Counted from the first letter of the stretch, positions 32,127 to 41,765 are shown. The stretch is DNA of 64,000 bases from Trujillonella humicola (GCF_046233715.1 NZ_JBJNRJ010000021.1:4528-68527), one strand, 5' to 3'. Made by a program: numbers and translations. Notes: a model not told the origin generated them from the letters alone.

Positions 32127-32905
32127 CCATGCCCGAACTGACGACGCTGGTCCTCGACGTCGAGGACCACGTCGCGACCATCACGCTCGACCGGCCGGAC
32201 AAGCTCAACTCCTTCAACCGGACGATGACCGTGGAGATGGGCCAGGTGTGGGCGCGCGTCCGCGACGACGACGACATCCACGTCGCCGTCGTCCGCGCGG
32301 CCGGTGACCGGGCCTTCTGCACCGGCCTGGACATGGACGAGGGCCCGTGGTGGAACGACCTGAACGTCTGGAACCAGGACGATCCCGGCGAGCTCCTCGG
32401 CCCCAAGCACCACCGCGTCTGGAAGCCGGTGATCGCCGCGGCGCACGGGATGACCGCCGGTGGCGGGATGTACTTCCTCAACGAGGCCGACATCATCATC
32501 TGCTCCGAGGACGCCACGTTCTTCGACCCGCACGCCAACGGCGGCATGGTGTCCGCGCTGGAGCCGATCGGCCTGATGCGCCGCGGGGTCCCGCTCGGGG
32601 ACGTCCTCCGCTGGGCGCTGATGGGCAACGAGGAGCGGCTGACCGCCGCGACCGCGCTGCGGCTCGGGCTGGTCACCGAGGTGGTCGCGCGCGAGGACCT
32701 GTGGCCGACGGCGCACATGCTCGCCACCGGGATCGCCGCGCGCCGGCCGCAGTCCATCCAGGGCACCGTGCGGGCGATCTGGGAGGCGCTGGACCAGCCG
32801 CCGTCGATCGCGCTCCGGCACGGCATGTCCTACCCCCAGATCGGCAACGTGGGCCGGGAGAAGGGCATCCACAAGGCCCCCCGCCGGGAGAAGCGGCTGC
32901 GGTGA
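32123..32905 (+). CDS. Enoyl-CoA hydratase/isomerase family protein
   Basis: A 260-residue crotonase-fold protein. ITLDRPDKLNSFNRT, AFCTGLDMDEGPWW and HGMTAGGGMYFLNEADIIICS are the crotonase regions, and the DPHANGGMVSALEP segment covers the active-site helix. The long GLDMDEGPWWNDL loop is unusual. It could hydrate an enoyl-CoA or act as a ring-opening hydrolase of the crotonase type. GTG 32123 overlaps the ligase stop by 4 bp and its own stop overlaps the CoA-transferase gene by 4 bp. Confidence 0.8.
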   Translation: MTMPELTTLVLDVEDHVATITLDRPDKLNSFNRTMTVEMGQVWARVRDDDDIHVAVVRAAGDRAFCTGLDMDEGPWWNDLNVWNQDDPGELLGPKHHRVWKPVIAAAHGMTAGGGMYFLNEADIIICSEDATFFDPHANGGMVSALEPIGLMRRGVPLGDVLRWALMGNEERLTAATALRLGLVTEVVAREDLWPTAHMLATGIAARRPQSIQGTVRAIWEALDQPPSIALRHGMSYPQIGNVGREKGIHKAPRREKRLR

Positions 32906-34083
32906 CCGGTCCGCTCGCGGGCCTCACCGTCGTCAGCCTGGAGCAGGCGGTGGCGGCGCCCTTCGCGACGCGCCAGCTCGCCGACCTCGGCGCGCGGGTC
33001 GTCAAGGTGGAGCGGCCGGGCGCCGGCGACTTCGCCCGGGGATACGACGAGGCCGTGCACGGCCAGTCCAGCTACTTCGTGTGGCTCAACCGGTCCAAGG
33101 AGTCGGTGACGCTGGACCTGAAGTCCCCCGCCGGCCGGGCGGTGCTCGAGGAGCTGCTGGGCGGCGCCGACGTGTTCGTGCAGAACCTGGCCCCGGGGGC
33201 GACCGCGCGCCTGGGCCTGTCGGCAGCGGAGCTGCAGGCCCGGCACCCGCGGCTGGTCGTGTGCGACGTCTCCGGCTACGGCGCCGACGGCCCGTGGGCT
33301 GAGCGCAAGGCCTACGACCTGCTGGTCCAGGCCGAGTCGGGCCTGATGTCGCTCACCGGGCCACCCGGCGAGGCGGTGAAGGTCGGCATCTCCGTCGCCG
33401 ACATCGCCGCCGGCATGTACGCCTACTCCGGGATCCTGACCGCGCTGCTGCAGCGCGCGGGCGGCGGCCCGGCCCCGGCCGTGCAGGTGTCGCTGTTCGA
33501 GGCGCTGGCCGAGTGGATGGGCTCCCCCGCGTACTACACCGAGTACGGCGGCCGCTCCCCCGCCCGCGTCGGGGCGGAGCACGCGACGATCGCGCCGTAC
33601 GGCCCGTACCGGACCGCCTCGGGCGACGACGTCGTCGTGGCGGTGCAGAACGACCGCGAGTGGCTCCGCTTCTGCAGCGTCGTGCTGGCGGACCCGGACC
33701 TCGCCGTCGACCCACGGTTCGCCCGGAACTCCGCCCGGGTCGCCCACCGCTGCGAGCTGAACGCGATCGTCGGGGAGCGGCTCGCCCGCCTGGACACCCC
33801 CGCCGTCGTCGCGTCGCTGGACGACGCGGGCGTCGCGCACGCCGGACTCCGGTCGGTGCGGGAGTTCCTCGACCACCCGGTGCTCGCCGGCCGGGACCGG
33901 TGGCGCACCGTGCAGACCCCGGGCGGCCCCGTACGGGCCCTGCGGCCGCCGGCCGACGTCGCGGGGGCGGTCCCGCGGATGGACCCCGTGCCCGCCGTCG
34001 GCGAGCACACCGACGCGGTGCTGCGCTCGCTCGGGCGCACCGATGACGACATCGCCCGGCTGCGCGCCGACGGCGTGATCTGA
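32902..34083 (+). CDS. Family III CoA-transferase (CaiB/BaiF)
   Basis: A 393-residue CaiB/BaiF family CoA-transferase. The catalytic aspartate is seen in KAYDLLVQAESG (Asp139) and the N-terminal Rossmann part reads LADLGARVVKVERPGAGDFAR. Such enzymes move CoA between carboxylic acids through an acyl-enzyme intermediate. The family also includes racemases, but here Tyr precedes Asp where racemases have a His. GTG 32902 overlaps the ECH stop. It may recycle CoA from a product to a new substrate acid without ATP. Confidence 0.85.
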   Translation: MTGPLAGLTVVSLEQAVAAPFATRQLADLGARVVKVERPGAGDFARGYDEAVHGQSSYFVWLNRSKESVTLDLKSPAGRAVLEELLGGADVFVQNLAPGATARLGLSAAELQARHPRLVVCDVSGYGADGPWAERKAYDLLVQAESGLMSLTGPPGEAVKVGISVADIAAGMYAYSGILTALLQRAGGGPAPAVQVSLFEALAEWMGSPAYYTEYGGRSPARVGAEHATIAPYGPYRTASGDDVVVAVQNDREWLRFCSVVLADPDLAVDPRFARNSARVAHRCELNAIVGERLARLDTPAVVASLDDAGVAHAGLRSVREFLDHPVLAGRDRWRTVQTPGGPVRALRPPADVAGAVPRMDPVPAVGEHTDAVLRSLGRTDDDIARLRADGVI

Positions 34084-34093
34084 GGAGGAACCC

Positions 34094-35248
34094 ATGGAAC
34101 TCAGCGCCGAGGAACGGGACGTCATCGCGACAGTCCGGGAGTTCGTCGACCGTGAGGTCCGGCCGGTCGCGCGCGACCTGGAGCGCGCGAACGAGTACCC
34201 CGAGAAGCTCATCGAGCAGATGAAGCAGCTCGGTATCTTCGGGCTGGTGATCCCCGAGCCGTGGGGCGAGGCGTCGGTGTCGATGCCGTGCTACGCGCTG
34301 GTCACCGCCGAGCTCGCCCGCGGCTGGATGTCGCTGGCCGGCGCGATGGGGGGGCACACGGTCGTCGCCAAGCTCCTCTTGGCCTACGGCACCGACGAGC
34401 AGAAGGACCGGTACCTGCCGCGGATGGCCACCGGCGAGGTCCGGGCCACCATGGCGCTGACCGAGCCCGGCGGCGGCTCGGACCTGCAGGCGATGACCAC
34501 GGTCGCCCGCCGCGACGGCGACGGGTACGTCGTCAACGGGGCCAAGACCTGGATCACCAACTCGCGCCGGTCGCAGCTGATCGCCCTGCTGTGCAAGACC
34601 GACCCCGCCGCCACCCCCAAGCACGCCGGCATCTCGATCCTGCTGGTGGAGCACGGCCCGGGGCTCACCGTCTCCCGCGACCTGCCCAAGCTCGGCTACA
34701 AGGGCGTGGAGAGCTGTGAGCTCTCCTTCGACGGCTACCGCGCCCCGGCGTCCGCGCTCCTCGGCGGGGTGGAGGGCCTCGGCTTCGGGCAGATGATGAA
34801 GGGGCTGGAGACCGGCCGCATCCAGGTCGCCTCCCGCGCCCTCGGCGTCGGCCGGGCCGCGTTCGACGACGCGCTGCGCTACGCCCAGGAACGGGAGAGC
34901 TTCGGCAAGCCGATCTGGCAGCACCAGTCGATCGGCAACTACCTCGCCGACATGGCCACCAAGATCACCGCTGCGAAGCAGCTGATCCTGCACGCGGCCG
35001 AGGTGTACGACTCCGGCCGCCGGGCGGACATGGAGGCCGGCATGGCCAAGCTGTTCGCCAGCGAGATGGCCATGCAGGTGGCGCTCGACGCCGTCCGGAT
35101 CCACGGCGGCTACGGCTACTCCACCGAGTTCGACGTCGAGCGCTACTTCCGCGACGCCCCCCTGATGATCGTGGGCGAGGGCACCAACGAGATCCAGCGC
35201 AACGTCATCGCCGCTCAGCTCGTCAAGCGCGGCGGGCTCGACCAGTGA
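34094..35248 (+). CDS. Acyl-CoA dehydrogenase
   Basis: A 384-residue acyl-CoA dehydrogenase. ATMALTEPGGGSDLQAM is the flavin/substrate loop, RIHGGYGYSTEFDVERYFRDA the conserved C-terminal helix, and VGEGTNEIQRN carries the catalytic Glu of the classical type. GAGGAGG lies before the ATG at 34094. It follows the CoA-transferase by 10 bases in the same operon. It should introduce a 2,3-double bond in an acyl-CoA with ETF as acceptor. Confidence 0.9.
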   Translation: MELSAEERDVIATVREFVDREVRPVARDLERANEYPEKLIEQMKQLGIFGLVIPEPWGEASVSMPCYALVTAELARGWMSLAGAMGGHTVVAKLLLAYGTDEQKDRYLPRMATGEVRATMALTEPGGGSDLQAMTTVARRDGDGYVVNGAKTWITNSRRSQLIALLCKTDPAATPKHAGISILLVEHGPGLTVSRDLPKLGYKGVESCELSFDGYRAPASALLGGVEGLGFGQMMKGLETGRIQVASRALGVGRAAFDDALRYAQERESFGKPIWQHQSIGNYLADMATKITAAKQLILHAAEVYDSGRRADMEAGMAKLFASEMAMQVALDAVRIHGGYGYSTEFDVERYFRDAPLMIVGEGTNEIQRNVIAAQLVKRGGLDQ

Positions 35249-35261
35249 CCGAGGAGGCATC

Positions 35262-36761
35262 ATGACCACGACCGCCCAGCGCACCGGCGCCGAGCTGGCC
35301 GAGTACTCGCTGCACATCGGCGGGAAGGCGGTCCCGGCCGCCTCCGGGCGCACCTATGAATCCCTCGACCCCTTCACCGGGGCGCCGTGGGCGCGGGTGG
35401 CCGACGGTTCGGCCGAGGACGTCGACGCGGCGGTGGCGGCAGCTCGCGCCGCTCTCAGCGGGCCGTGGGGCGGCATGACCGCGCCGCAGCGCGGCGAGCT
35501 GCTGCGCCGGCTGGCCGCCCTCATCTCGCGGGACGCCGACGCCCTGGCCGAGATCGAGGTGCGCGACGGCGGAAAGCTGCTCCGGGAGATGTCCGGGCAG
35601 ATGCGCGGCCTGGCCTCCTGGTACACGTACTACGCCGGGCTGAGCGACAAGCTGGCCGGCGAGGTCATCCCGACCGGGAAGCCGAACTTCCTCGTCTACA
35701 CCCGGCACGAGCCCGTCGGCGTCGTCGCGGCCATCACCCCGTGGAACTCGCCGCTGCTCCTGCTCACCTGGAAGCTGGCACCGGCCCTGGCCGCCGGCTG
35801 CACCGTCGTGGTGAAGCCCAGCGACTACACCCCCGCCTCGACCGTCGCTCTGGCCGAGCTCGTCGTCGAGGCCGGGTTCCCACCCGGCGTCGTCAACGTC
35901 GTGACCGGCTGGGGCCCCGAGACGGGCAAGGCGCTCGCGGCGCACCCGGGCGTCGACAAGATCGCCTTCACCGGCTCGACGGAGACCGGGAAGGCCGTGG
36001 CGCACGCCGCGGCCGAGAACCTGTCCCGGGTGACCCTCGAGCTGGGCGGCAAGTCCGCCCAGCTGGTGTTCGACGACGCCGGCCTCGACGCCGCGGCCAG
36101 CGGGGTCATCTCCGGGATCTTCGCCGCGACCGGCCAGACCTGCCTCGCCGGCTCCCGGCTGCTGGTCCACGCCTCCGTCGCCGACGAGCTCGTCGAGAGG
36201 ATCGTCGACCGGACGCAGCGGATCGTCATCGGCGACCCGCGCGCGCCGGAGACCGAGATGGGCCCCCTTGCCAACGACCGGCAGTACGCGAAGGTGCTCG
36301 AGCACCTCGTGGCGGCCAAGGAGCAGGGCGCGGTCGTCGCGTGCGGCGGGGAGGCGGTGGCCGAGCTCGGCGGGTACTTCGTCCAGCCGACCGTGCTCCG
36401 GGACCTCCCCCGCGACGCCCGCGCCGTGTCCGAGGAGATCTTCGGTCCGGTCCTGACGGTGAACACGTTCACCGACGAGGACGACGCCGTGGCGCAGGCC
36501 AACGACACCCCGTTCGGCCTGGCCGGCTCGGTGTGGACGCGCGACGTCCAGCGGGCCCACCGCGTGGCGGCGCGGCTGCGCACCGGCACCGTCTGGGTCA
36601 ACTCCTACCGGGTGGTCGCCCCCGAGGTGCCCTTCGGAGGCGTGGGCCTGTCGGGGATCGGCCGGGAGAACGGCGCGGACGCCGTCCTGGACTACACCGA
36701 GACCAAGGCCGTGTGGGTCGAGCTCACCGGCGCCAGCCGGGACCCGTTCACGCTCGGCTGA
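35262..36761 (+). CDS. Aldehyde dehydrogenase family protein
   Basis: A 499-residue aldehyde dehydrogenase with PWNSP at 160-164, FTGST at 236-240, ELGGKS with Glu260 and GQTCLAGSR with Cys294. It belongs to the betaine/hydroxymuconic-semialdehyde type by general pattern. GAGGAGG precedes the ATG. Its stop shares one base with the start of the next gene. It may oxidise a semialdehyde from HpaI-type aldol cleavage, or an aldehyde from side-chain oxidation. Confidence 0.9.
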   Translation: MTTTAQRTGAELAEYSLHIGGKAVPAASGRTYESLDPFTGAPWARVADGSAEDVDAAVAAARAALSGPWGGMTAPQRGELLRRLAALISRDADALAEIEVRDGGKLLREMSGQMRGLASWYTYYAGLSDKLAGEVIPTGKPNFLVYTRHEPVGVVAAITPWNSPLLLLTWKLAPALAAGCTVVVKPSDYTPASTVALAELVVEAGFPPGVVNVVTGWGPETGKALAAHPGVDKIAFTGSTETGKAVAHAAAENLSRVTLELGGKSAQLVFDDAGLDAAASGVISGIFAATGQTCLAGSRLLVHASVADELVERIVDRTQRIVIGDPRAPETEMGPLANDRQYAKVLEHLVAAKEQGAVVACGGEAVAELGGYFVQPTVLRDLPRDARAVSEEIFGPVLTVNTFTDEDDAVAQANDTPFGLAGSVWTRDVQRAHRVAARLRTGTVWVNSYRVVAPEVPFGGVGLSGIGRENGADAVLDYTETKAVWVELTGASRDPFTLG

Positions 36762-37915
36762 TGCCCGGCACAGTCGAGGTGCCCGCGACCGGAGGCCCGC
36801 TCGCCGGGGTCCGGGTCGTCGAGATGGCCGGGATGGGACCGGCACCGCACGCCGCCATGCTGCTCGGCGACCTGGGAGCCGACGTGGTGCGGGTCCAGCG
36901 GCCGGCCGCGGCCGGGCAGTCCCACGGCGGTCGGCTGCCGGCGCGGAACAGGACGCCGGTCGAGGTGGACGCGAAGGACGAGGCCGGCCGGGCCGCCGTC
37001 CTCGCACTGGTGGCCCGCGCCGACGTCCTGGTCGAGGGGTTCCGGCCGGGTGTCATGGAGCGGCTGGGGCTGGGCCCGGACCGGTGCGCGGCCGTCAACC
37101 CGCGGCTGGTCTACGCCCGGATGACCGGGTGGGGCCAGGACGGGCCGCTGGCCCGGACGGCCGGCCACGACATCAACTACGTCGGGGTGACCGGCGTCCT
37201 GGCGGCCATCGGCCGCGCCGGCGCACCGCCGACCGTTCCGCTCAACCTCGTCGGGGACTTCGGCGGCGGATCGCTCTACCTGGCCCTCGGCGTGCTCGCC
37301 GCGCTGCTGGAGCGGGAGCGGTCGGGCGCCGGCCAGGTGATCGACGCGGCGATCGTCGACGGCACCAGCAGCCTCGCGTCGGCCATCTGGGGCCTGCGGG
37401 CGGCCGGCGCCTGGAACGACGAGCGGGGCACGAACCGGCTGGACTCCGGCGCTCCGTTCTACGACGTCTACCCGACCTCCGACGGCGGCCACATGGCCGT
37501 GGGCGCCCTGGAGCCGTACTTCTACGCCGCTCTCCTCGAGGGGCTCGGACTCGACCCGGCCACCCTCCCCGCCCAGGGTGACCGGGCCGGCTGGCCGCGG
37601 CTGCGCGCCGCCTTCACCGCCGCATTCGCCTCCCGGACCCGGGCGGCCTGGACCGAGGTCTTCGCCGGCACCGACGCGTGCGTCACCCCCGTCCTGTCCT
37701 TCGCCGAGGCGGCCGAGGACTCCCACCTGGCATCCCGCAGGACCATCGTCGACGTCGCCGGCGTGCCGCAGCCGGCCCCGGCGCCGCGCTTCTCCCGCAC
37801 ACCACCACCGACCCCGACCCCCGCGTCCCCGCCGGCCGACCTCGCCGCGGTGCTCGACGCCTGGTCCGACCGAGGAGACCTCCGTGGCGATCGCGCCCCC
37901 GACCCCAGCCGCTGA
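36761..37915 (+). CDS. CaiB/BaiF CoA-transferase family, alpha-methylacyl-CoA racemase-like
   Basis: A 384-residue family III CoA-transferase homologue. The TAGHDINYVGVTGVLAAIG segment, with His136-Asp137, is typical of alpha-methylacyl-CoA racemases (Amacr/MCR), which invert a 2-methyl centre on an acyl-CoA. The N-terminal MAGMGPAPHAAMLLGDLGADVVRV and the LNLVGDFGGGSLYLALG segment agree. A racemase would be needed if the substrate has a 2-methyl (for example 2-arylpropionyl) branch. It starts on the last base of the ALDH stop and overlaps the next ACAD by 32 bases. The C-terminal tail is Pro-rich. Confidence 0.85.
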   Translation: MPGTVEVPATGGPLAGVRVVEMAGMGPAPHAAMLLGDLGADVVRVQRPAAAGQSHGGRLPARNRTPVEVDAKDEAGRAAVLALVARADVLVEGFRPGVMERLGLGPDRCAAVNPRLVYARMTGWGQDGPLARTAGHDINYVGVTGVLAAIGRAGAPPTVPLNLVGDFGGGSLYLALGVLAALLERERSGAGQVIDAAIVDGTSSLASAIWGLRAAGAWNDERGTNRLDSGAPFYDVYPTSDGGHMAVGALEPYFYAALLEGLGLDPATLPAQGDRAGWPRLRAAFTAAFASRTRAAWTEVFAGTDACVTPVLSFAEAAEDSHLASRRTIVDVAGVPQPAPAPRFSRTPPPTPTPASPPADLAAVLDAWSDRGDLRGDRAPDPSR

Positions 37916-39086
37916 CGAGTCGGACCTCCCGACCGGCGCCTGGGAGCTCCCCGAGGAGCTCGTCCTCCTCCGCGACACGGTGCGCCGGTTCGTGGACACC
38001 GAGGTGCGCCCGATCGAGGAGCGACTCCCCCACGACAGCGCCGGCATGCCCGCCGACGACCTCGCCCGGCTGCAGGAGCGGGCGCGGGAGCTCGGCCTCT
38101 GGGCGCTCGCGACGCCGCAGGAGTTCGGCGGCGCCGGGCTGTCTGTGCTCGGCCAGGTCGTCGTCGCCGAGGCCGCCGCCGCGTGCCGGATGGGCGCGTA
38201 CTTCCCCGCCGGCGGGGCGTTCGGCGGCAATCCGCCCAGCGTGCTGTTCCGCGCCACCGCGGAGCAGTGGGAACGGTTTGGCCGGCCGATCGTCGAGGGC
38301 CGGGCCGGCAAGGCCTACACCGCGATCACCGAGGCCTCCGGGGGCTCCGATCCCGCCCGGGCGATCCGGTGCCGCGCCGAGCGCGACGGCGACGACTACG
38401 TGCTCAACGGCACCAAGATGTGGATCTCGCACGCGGGGACGGCCGACTGGGGCGTCGTCTACGCCCGGACGGGAGCCGCCGACGCGCGCGGCGGGATCAG
38501 CTGCTTCGTGGTCGAGCGGGACACGCCCGGGCTCACGATGCGGCCGATCGGCGTCATGAACAGCTTCTCCCCCTACGAGCTGCACTTCACCGACGCCCGC
38601 GTGCCGGCAGCCAACCGGATCGGCGCGGAGGGAGAGGGGTTCGCGCTTGCCAGCGGGTTCCTGGTGCACGGCCGCATCGTCTACGCCGCCGGGCCGATCG
38701 GGATCGCCCAGGCCGCCCTGCGGATGGCGGTCGACTGGGCCAAGGAGCGACGCGTGTTCGGCGGACCGCTCGCGGACAAGCAGGCGATCCAGTTCACGCT
38801 CGCCGACTGCGAGATCGAACTGCGTGCCGCCCGGCTCCTGGTGTACCAGGCGGCCTGGAACGCCGACCTCGGCCGGGACGTCCGGGTCGACGCGTCGGTG
38901 AGCAAGGTGTTCGGGACCGAGACGGCCTTCCGGGTGGTCGACCGGGTCATGCAGGTGTTCGGCGCCATGGGGCTGTCGCAGGAGATGCCCGTCGAGCGGT
39001 GGTTCCGCGACCTGCGCGTCAAGCTGCTGGGAGAGGGCGCGTCGGAGGTGCAGCGGATGATCGTCGCGCGGGACCTGCTGCGCTGA
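37884..39086 (+). CDS. Acyl-CoA dehydrogenase
   Basis: A 400-residue acyl-CoA dehydrogenase. ITEASGGSDPARAIRC is the flavin loop (GGSD), QVFGAMGLSQEMPVERWFRD the C-terminal helix, and LGEGASEVQR carries the catalytic Glu. Start GTG 37884 is chosen from GAGGAGA at the right distance and because the downstream segment begins the helical domain; it overlaps the racemase-like gene by 32 bases. It is the last gene of the operon that starts at 25299 and ends at a strong convergent hairpin. Confidence 0.85.
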   Translation: MAIAPPTPAADESDLPTGAWELPEELVLLRDTVRRFVDTEVRPIEERLPHDSAGMPADDLARLQERARELGLWALATPQEFGGAGLSVLGQVVVAEAAAACRMGAYFPAGGAFGGNPPSVLFRATAEQWERFGRPIVEGRAGKAYTAITEASGGSDPARAIRCRAERDGDDYVLNGTKMWISHAGTADWGVVYARTGAADARGGISCFVVERDTPGLTMRPIGVMNSFSPYELHFTDARVPAANRIGAEGEGFALASGFLVHGRIVYAAGPIGIAQAALRMAVDWAKERRVFGGPLADKQAIQFTLADCEIELRAARLLVYQAAWNADLGRDVRVDASVSKVFGTETAFRVVDRVMQVFGAMGLSQEMPVERWFRDLRVKLLGEGASEVQRMIVARDLLR

Positions 39087-39123
39087 CCGCCACCGCCGAG
39101 GGCCGGGTCAGCCGGGCAGCAGG
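39074..39123. terminator. Long bidirectional terminator hairpin
   Basis: CCTGCTGC-GCTGACC pairs with GGTCAGC-cgg-GCAGCAGG, giving 15 paired bases with a small bulge. The stem includes the ACAD stop (39084-39086) and the MaoC stop (39108-39110). It separates the convergent 13-gene plus operon and the MaoC operon. Confidence 0.6.
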
Positions 39124-39530
39124 AAGTCCGCGGTCCCGGAGACCGCGGCGCCCTTGTCGCCCACGCCCGCCTCGAGCTCGACGGTGACCAGGCGGCCCTC
39201 GGGGGTCGGCTCAACCGCCGTCACCCGGCCCGTGCAGGTGAGCACGTCCCCGGGATAGACCTGGGTGCGGAACCGGACGCCGAAGCGGCGGACCTCCTCC
39301 GCGCCCAGCCACTCGACCGCGTAGCCGGCGAGCAGCGCGGCGACGTGCATCCCCTGGGAGAACACCGACGGGTAGCCGGCCGAGCGCGCCATCGCGTCGT
39401 CGTAGTGCATCGGGTTCAGGTCGCCCGAGGCCCCCGAGTAGCGCACGAAGTCCCGGGTGGTGAGGGGGCCGTAGTCCCGGGGCGGCGCGGTGGTCCCCAC
39501 CGCGAGGTCGCCCTGCGCCGTCCCGGTCAC
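39108..39530 (-). CDS. MaoC-like hotdog dehydratase (C-terminal type subunit)
   Basis: A 140-residue single-hotdog MaoC-type hydratase. The catalytic signature is seen as YSGASGDLNPMHYDD (Asp and His) and SQGMHVAALLAGY. It overlaps the gene at 39527 by 4 bp (GTGA). The two together correspond to HadA/HadB-type or ChsH1/ChsH2-type heterodimers in which one subunit carries the catalytic Asp/His and the other binds the acyl chain. It should hydrate a bulky enoyl-CoA made by the ACADs of the cluster. Confidence 0.85.
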   Translation of the reverse strand: MTGTAQGDLAVGTTAPPRDYGPLTTRDFVRYSGASGDLNPMHYDDAMARSAGYPSVFSQGMHVAALLAGYAVEWLGAEEVRRFGVRFRTQVYPGDVLTCTGRVTAVEPTPEGRLVTVELEAGVGDKGAAVSGTADFLLPG

Positions 39531-39961
39531 GCGTCCTCCTTCGCGGCCTTCGCCGTCTCGATGTAGGTGGCCCGCGCCTCGGCGACCAGCTCTCCGGACT
39601 CGTCGCGGAACTCGGTCACGATGACGACGAAGCGCATGACACCTCCGCGCTTGCCCGGCTTTTCGTATCGGTCCTCCACACGGTCGCGGGCACGCAGGAC
39701 CTGTCCGGCGCGCGGCGCCGGGCCCAGGAACCGGTACTCCTGCTCGCCGTGCAGCAGCCGGCGCCGGTCGAACCCGTGACCGATCCGGGCGCCCTCCGGC
39801 GCCCACAGCCCCGCGGACGCGAGGAACGTCGGGGGGACGACCGCGTCGGCCCCCTGGTACGCGGGCAGGTCGCACTGCATCGCCGCGGCGAACTCGCGGA
39901 TCTTGCCGCGTTCGACCACGACGTCCCACTCGGGGCCGAACGTGCCCACCGGTGTGCTCAC
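39527..39961 (-). CDS. MaoC N-terminal (FAS1-like) hotdog subunit
   Basis: A 144-residue hotdog protein of the MaoC N-terminal type. VERGKIREFAAAMQCDLPAYQ at the start, VPPTFLASAGLW and LLHGEQEYRFLGPAPRAGQVL are typical of the non-catalytic partner. It would pair with the MaoC protein at 39108. The GTG at 39961 is chosen by family start; a longer frame upstream runs into the promoter with its operator-like site at 40062. Confidence 0.85.
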   Translation of the reverse strand: MSTPVGTFGPEWDVVVERGKIREFAAAMQCDLPAYQGADAVVPPTFLASAGLWAPEGARIGHGFDRRRLLHGEQEYRFLGPAPRAGQVLRARDRVEDRYEKPGKRGGVMRFVVIVTEFRDESGELVAEARATYIETAKAAKEDA

Positions 39962-40061
39962 GCCACTCCCCCTTCTGTCGCGGAGGCCGGGGTCGCCCCT
40001 CCACGGGCGGCTGTTCCGCCGCCTGGTCCCAGGACTCGGCGCGATCGTCGCGCCGAGAACT

Positions 40062-40078
40062 TCTGACATCATGTACAC
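40062..40078 (+). promoter_or_regulatory. Operator-like 17-mer upstream of MaoC pair
   Basis: TCTGACA TCA TGTACAC, a close match. It lies 101 bases upstream of the MaoC operon start (39961) and downstream of mhpA, so it should act on the MaoC promoter. Confidence 0.6.
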
Positions 40079-40136
40079 GCCGTGGGGCGGGCGCAACACC
40101 GCTCGCGGGCGCGGGGCGCAGCCGGCGGCGCGCGTC

Positions 40137-41765
40137 TCAGCGGGGTGGAGCGATGATCCGGTCGAGCGTGGCGACGACCCGGTCCAGGTCGGCGAGGGGG
40201 CACGCCGCGGCCACGTAGCGGTCCGGGCGCAGCACCAGCACCTCGTCCTGCGGCCGGTCCAGCCGGATGTCGCGGAACGCGCCCGTCACGTCGAACAGCG
40301 TGCCCGGCCCGGTGTCGGCGGGGGCGCTCGTCGACGCTCGCCGGCCCGGCCGCGGAGGCGCGACCGCCCACACGGTCGCGCCCAGCCGGTCCAGGACCTT
40401 CCGGCTCTCCGGGGACAGGTGGGCCTCCGGGTCGCCGGCGAGGCCCAGGACGGCGATCGTCGGGCCCAGCACGTCGTCCAGCCGGCGCCGGGTGCCGCCC
40501 GCGTCCTCGACGACGGGCTGGCCGAAGAGCCGGCCGACCGGCGAGCCCCTGTCGCCGGCCGCGTCGACCACGACGCCGCGTTCGTAGCGCGGTGCGGGCT
40601 TGTACTTCATCTGCAGGATGTACTCGCGGGCCCCGGGGATCACCTGGACCGCCCGGAAGACCGTGTCCCGCACGACCTCGGTGGCCCGGTTGCGGGGCTG
40701 GTACATGCTGCCGACGCGCGTCGCGAAGGACACCATCGCCCAGGCGTGATCCCGGCGCTCCTCGTCGTAGGTGTCGAGCAGCTGCGGCGCCGCGCGCCCG
40801 CCGGTCACGGCAGCCAGCTTCCATGCGAGGTTCGTGGCGTCACGGAGGCCGGAGTTCATGCCCTGCCCGAAGAACGGCGGCTGCAGGTGCGCCGCGTCGC
40901 CGGCCAGGAAGACCCGGCCGGAGGAGAACGTCGAGGCGATCCGGGAGTGGTGCCAGTACACCCGCCGCCCGTAGATGGTCGGCATCGGCAGGCCCGGGTA
41001 GTAGGGGCGCAGCAGGCCGAGGATGCGCTCGTCCCGCACGATGTCCTGCTCGTCCTCGCCGGGGAGCAGCTTGAACTCGAAGCGCCGGTAGCCGTAGGGC
41101 AGCGGGATGGTCATGGTGGGGCGCTCGGGGTGGCAGTAGACGGCCGAGTACAGCGACTCGAGTGCATCTCCCTCGACGTCGACGACCAGCCAGCGGCTCG
41201 GCGCAGTGGAGCCCACCAGGTCGATGCCCACGCTCTCCCGGACGAAGCTGCGGCCACCGTCGGCACCGACGACGTAGCCGGCCCGCACGGTCAGCGGGCC
41301 GTCGGGGCCCGTCGCCGTCAGCACGACCTCGTCCTCGGTCCGGGTCAGGCCGGTCACCTCGGTACCGGGAAGCAGACGCACGTCGGGGAACCGGTCGAGG
41401 CCGACCCGCAGCGACCTCTCCAGCAACGGCTGGAAGAAGAGGTTGCGGCGGGGCCACCCGTAGGGCTGGGCGCTCGGCCGGATGTGGGCGAGGACCCGCC
41501 CGCTCGAGCTGTGATAGCGGATGGGGGCGTTCTGGATAAGGTCCGGCAGCACCTGATCGACCAGGCCGGCGGTCTGCAGCGTGCGCAGCGACTCGTCGTC
41601 GATCGCGACCGCCCGGGGATAGGGGGTCACCCCCGGCTCGCGGTCGAGCACGACGGTCGACACCCCGGCGACCCCGAGCAGGTTGGCCAGCGTCGACCCG
41701 CAGGGGCCGGCTCCGACGATCGCGACGTCGGCCTCGATCTGCACGCCGCTCCCCCGGTCGCTCAC
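40137..41765 (-). CDS. mhpA: FAD-dependent aromatic monooxygenase (MhpA-like)
   Basis: A 542-residue class A flavoprotein monooxygenase. GAGPCGSTLA binds FAD near the N-terminus, GADGGRSFVR is the DG motif and GDAAHLQPPFFGQGMNSGLRDA the second FAD motif. The domain length with a thioredoxin-like C-terminal part fits MhpA (3-(3-hydroxyphenyl)propionate hydroxylase) and related phenol hydroxylases. It would ortho-hydroxylate a phenol to a catechol, the substrate of MhpB. GTG overlaps the BVMO stop by 4 bp. The symbol reflects family, not proven substrate. Confidence 0.8.
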   Translation of the reverse strand: MSDRGSGVQIEADVAIVGAGPCGSTLANLLGVAGVSTVVLDREPGVTPYPRAVAIDDESLRTLQTAGLVDQVLPDLIQNAPIRYHSSSGRVLAHIRPSAQPYGWPRRNLFFQPLLERSLRVGLDRFPDVRLLPGTEVTGLTRTEDEVVLTATGPDGPLTVRAGYVVGADGGRSFVRESVGIDLVGSTAPSRWLVVDVEGDALESLYSAVYCHPERPTMTIPLPYGYRRFEFKLLPGEDEQDIVRDERILGLLRPYYPGLPMPTIYGRRVYWHHSRIASTFSSGRVFLAGDAAHLQPPFFGQGMNSGLRDATNLAWKLAAVTGGRAAPQLLDTYDEERRDHAWAMVSFATRVGSMYQPRNRATEVVRDTVFRAVQVIPGAREYILQMKYKPAPRYERGVVVDAAGDRGSPVGRLFGQPVVEDAGGTRRRLDDVLGPTIAVLGLAGDPEAHLSPESRKVLDRLGATVWAVAPPRPGRRASTSAPADTGPGTLFDVTGAFRDIRLDRPQDEVLVLRPDRYVAAACPLADLDRVVATLDRIIAPPR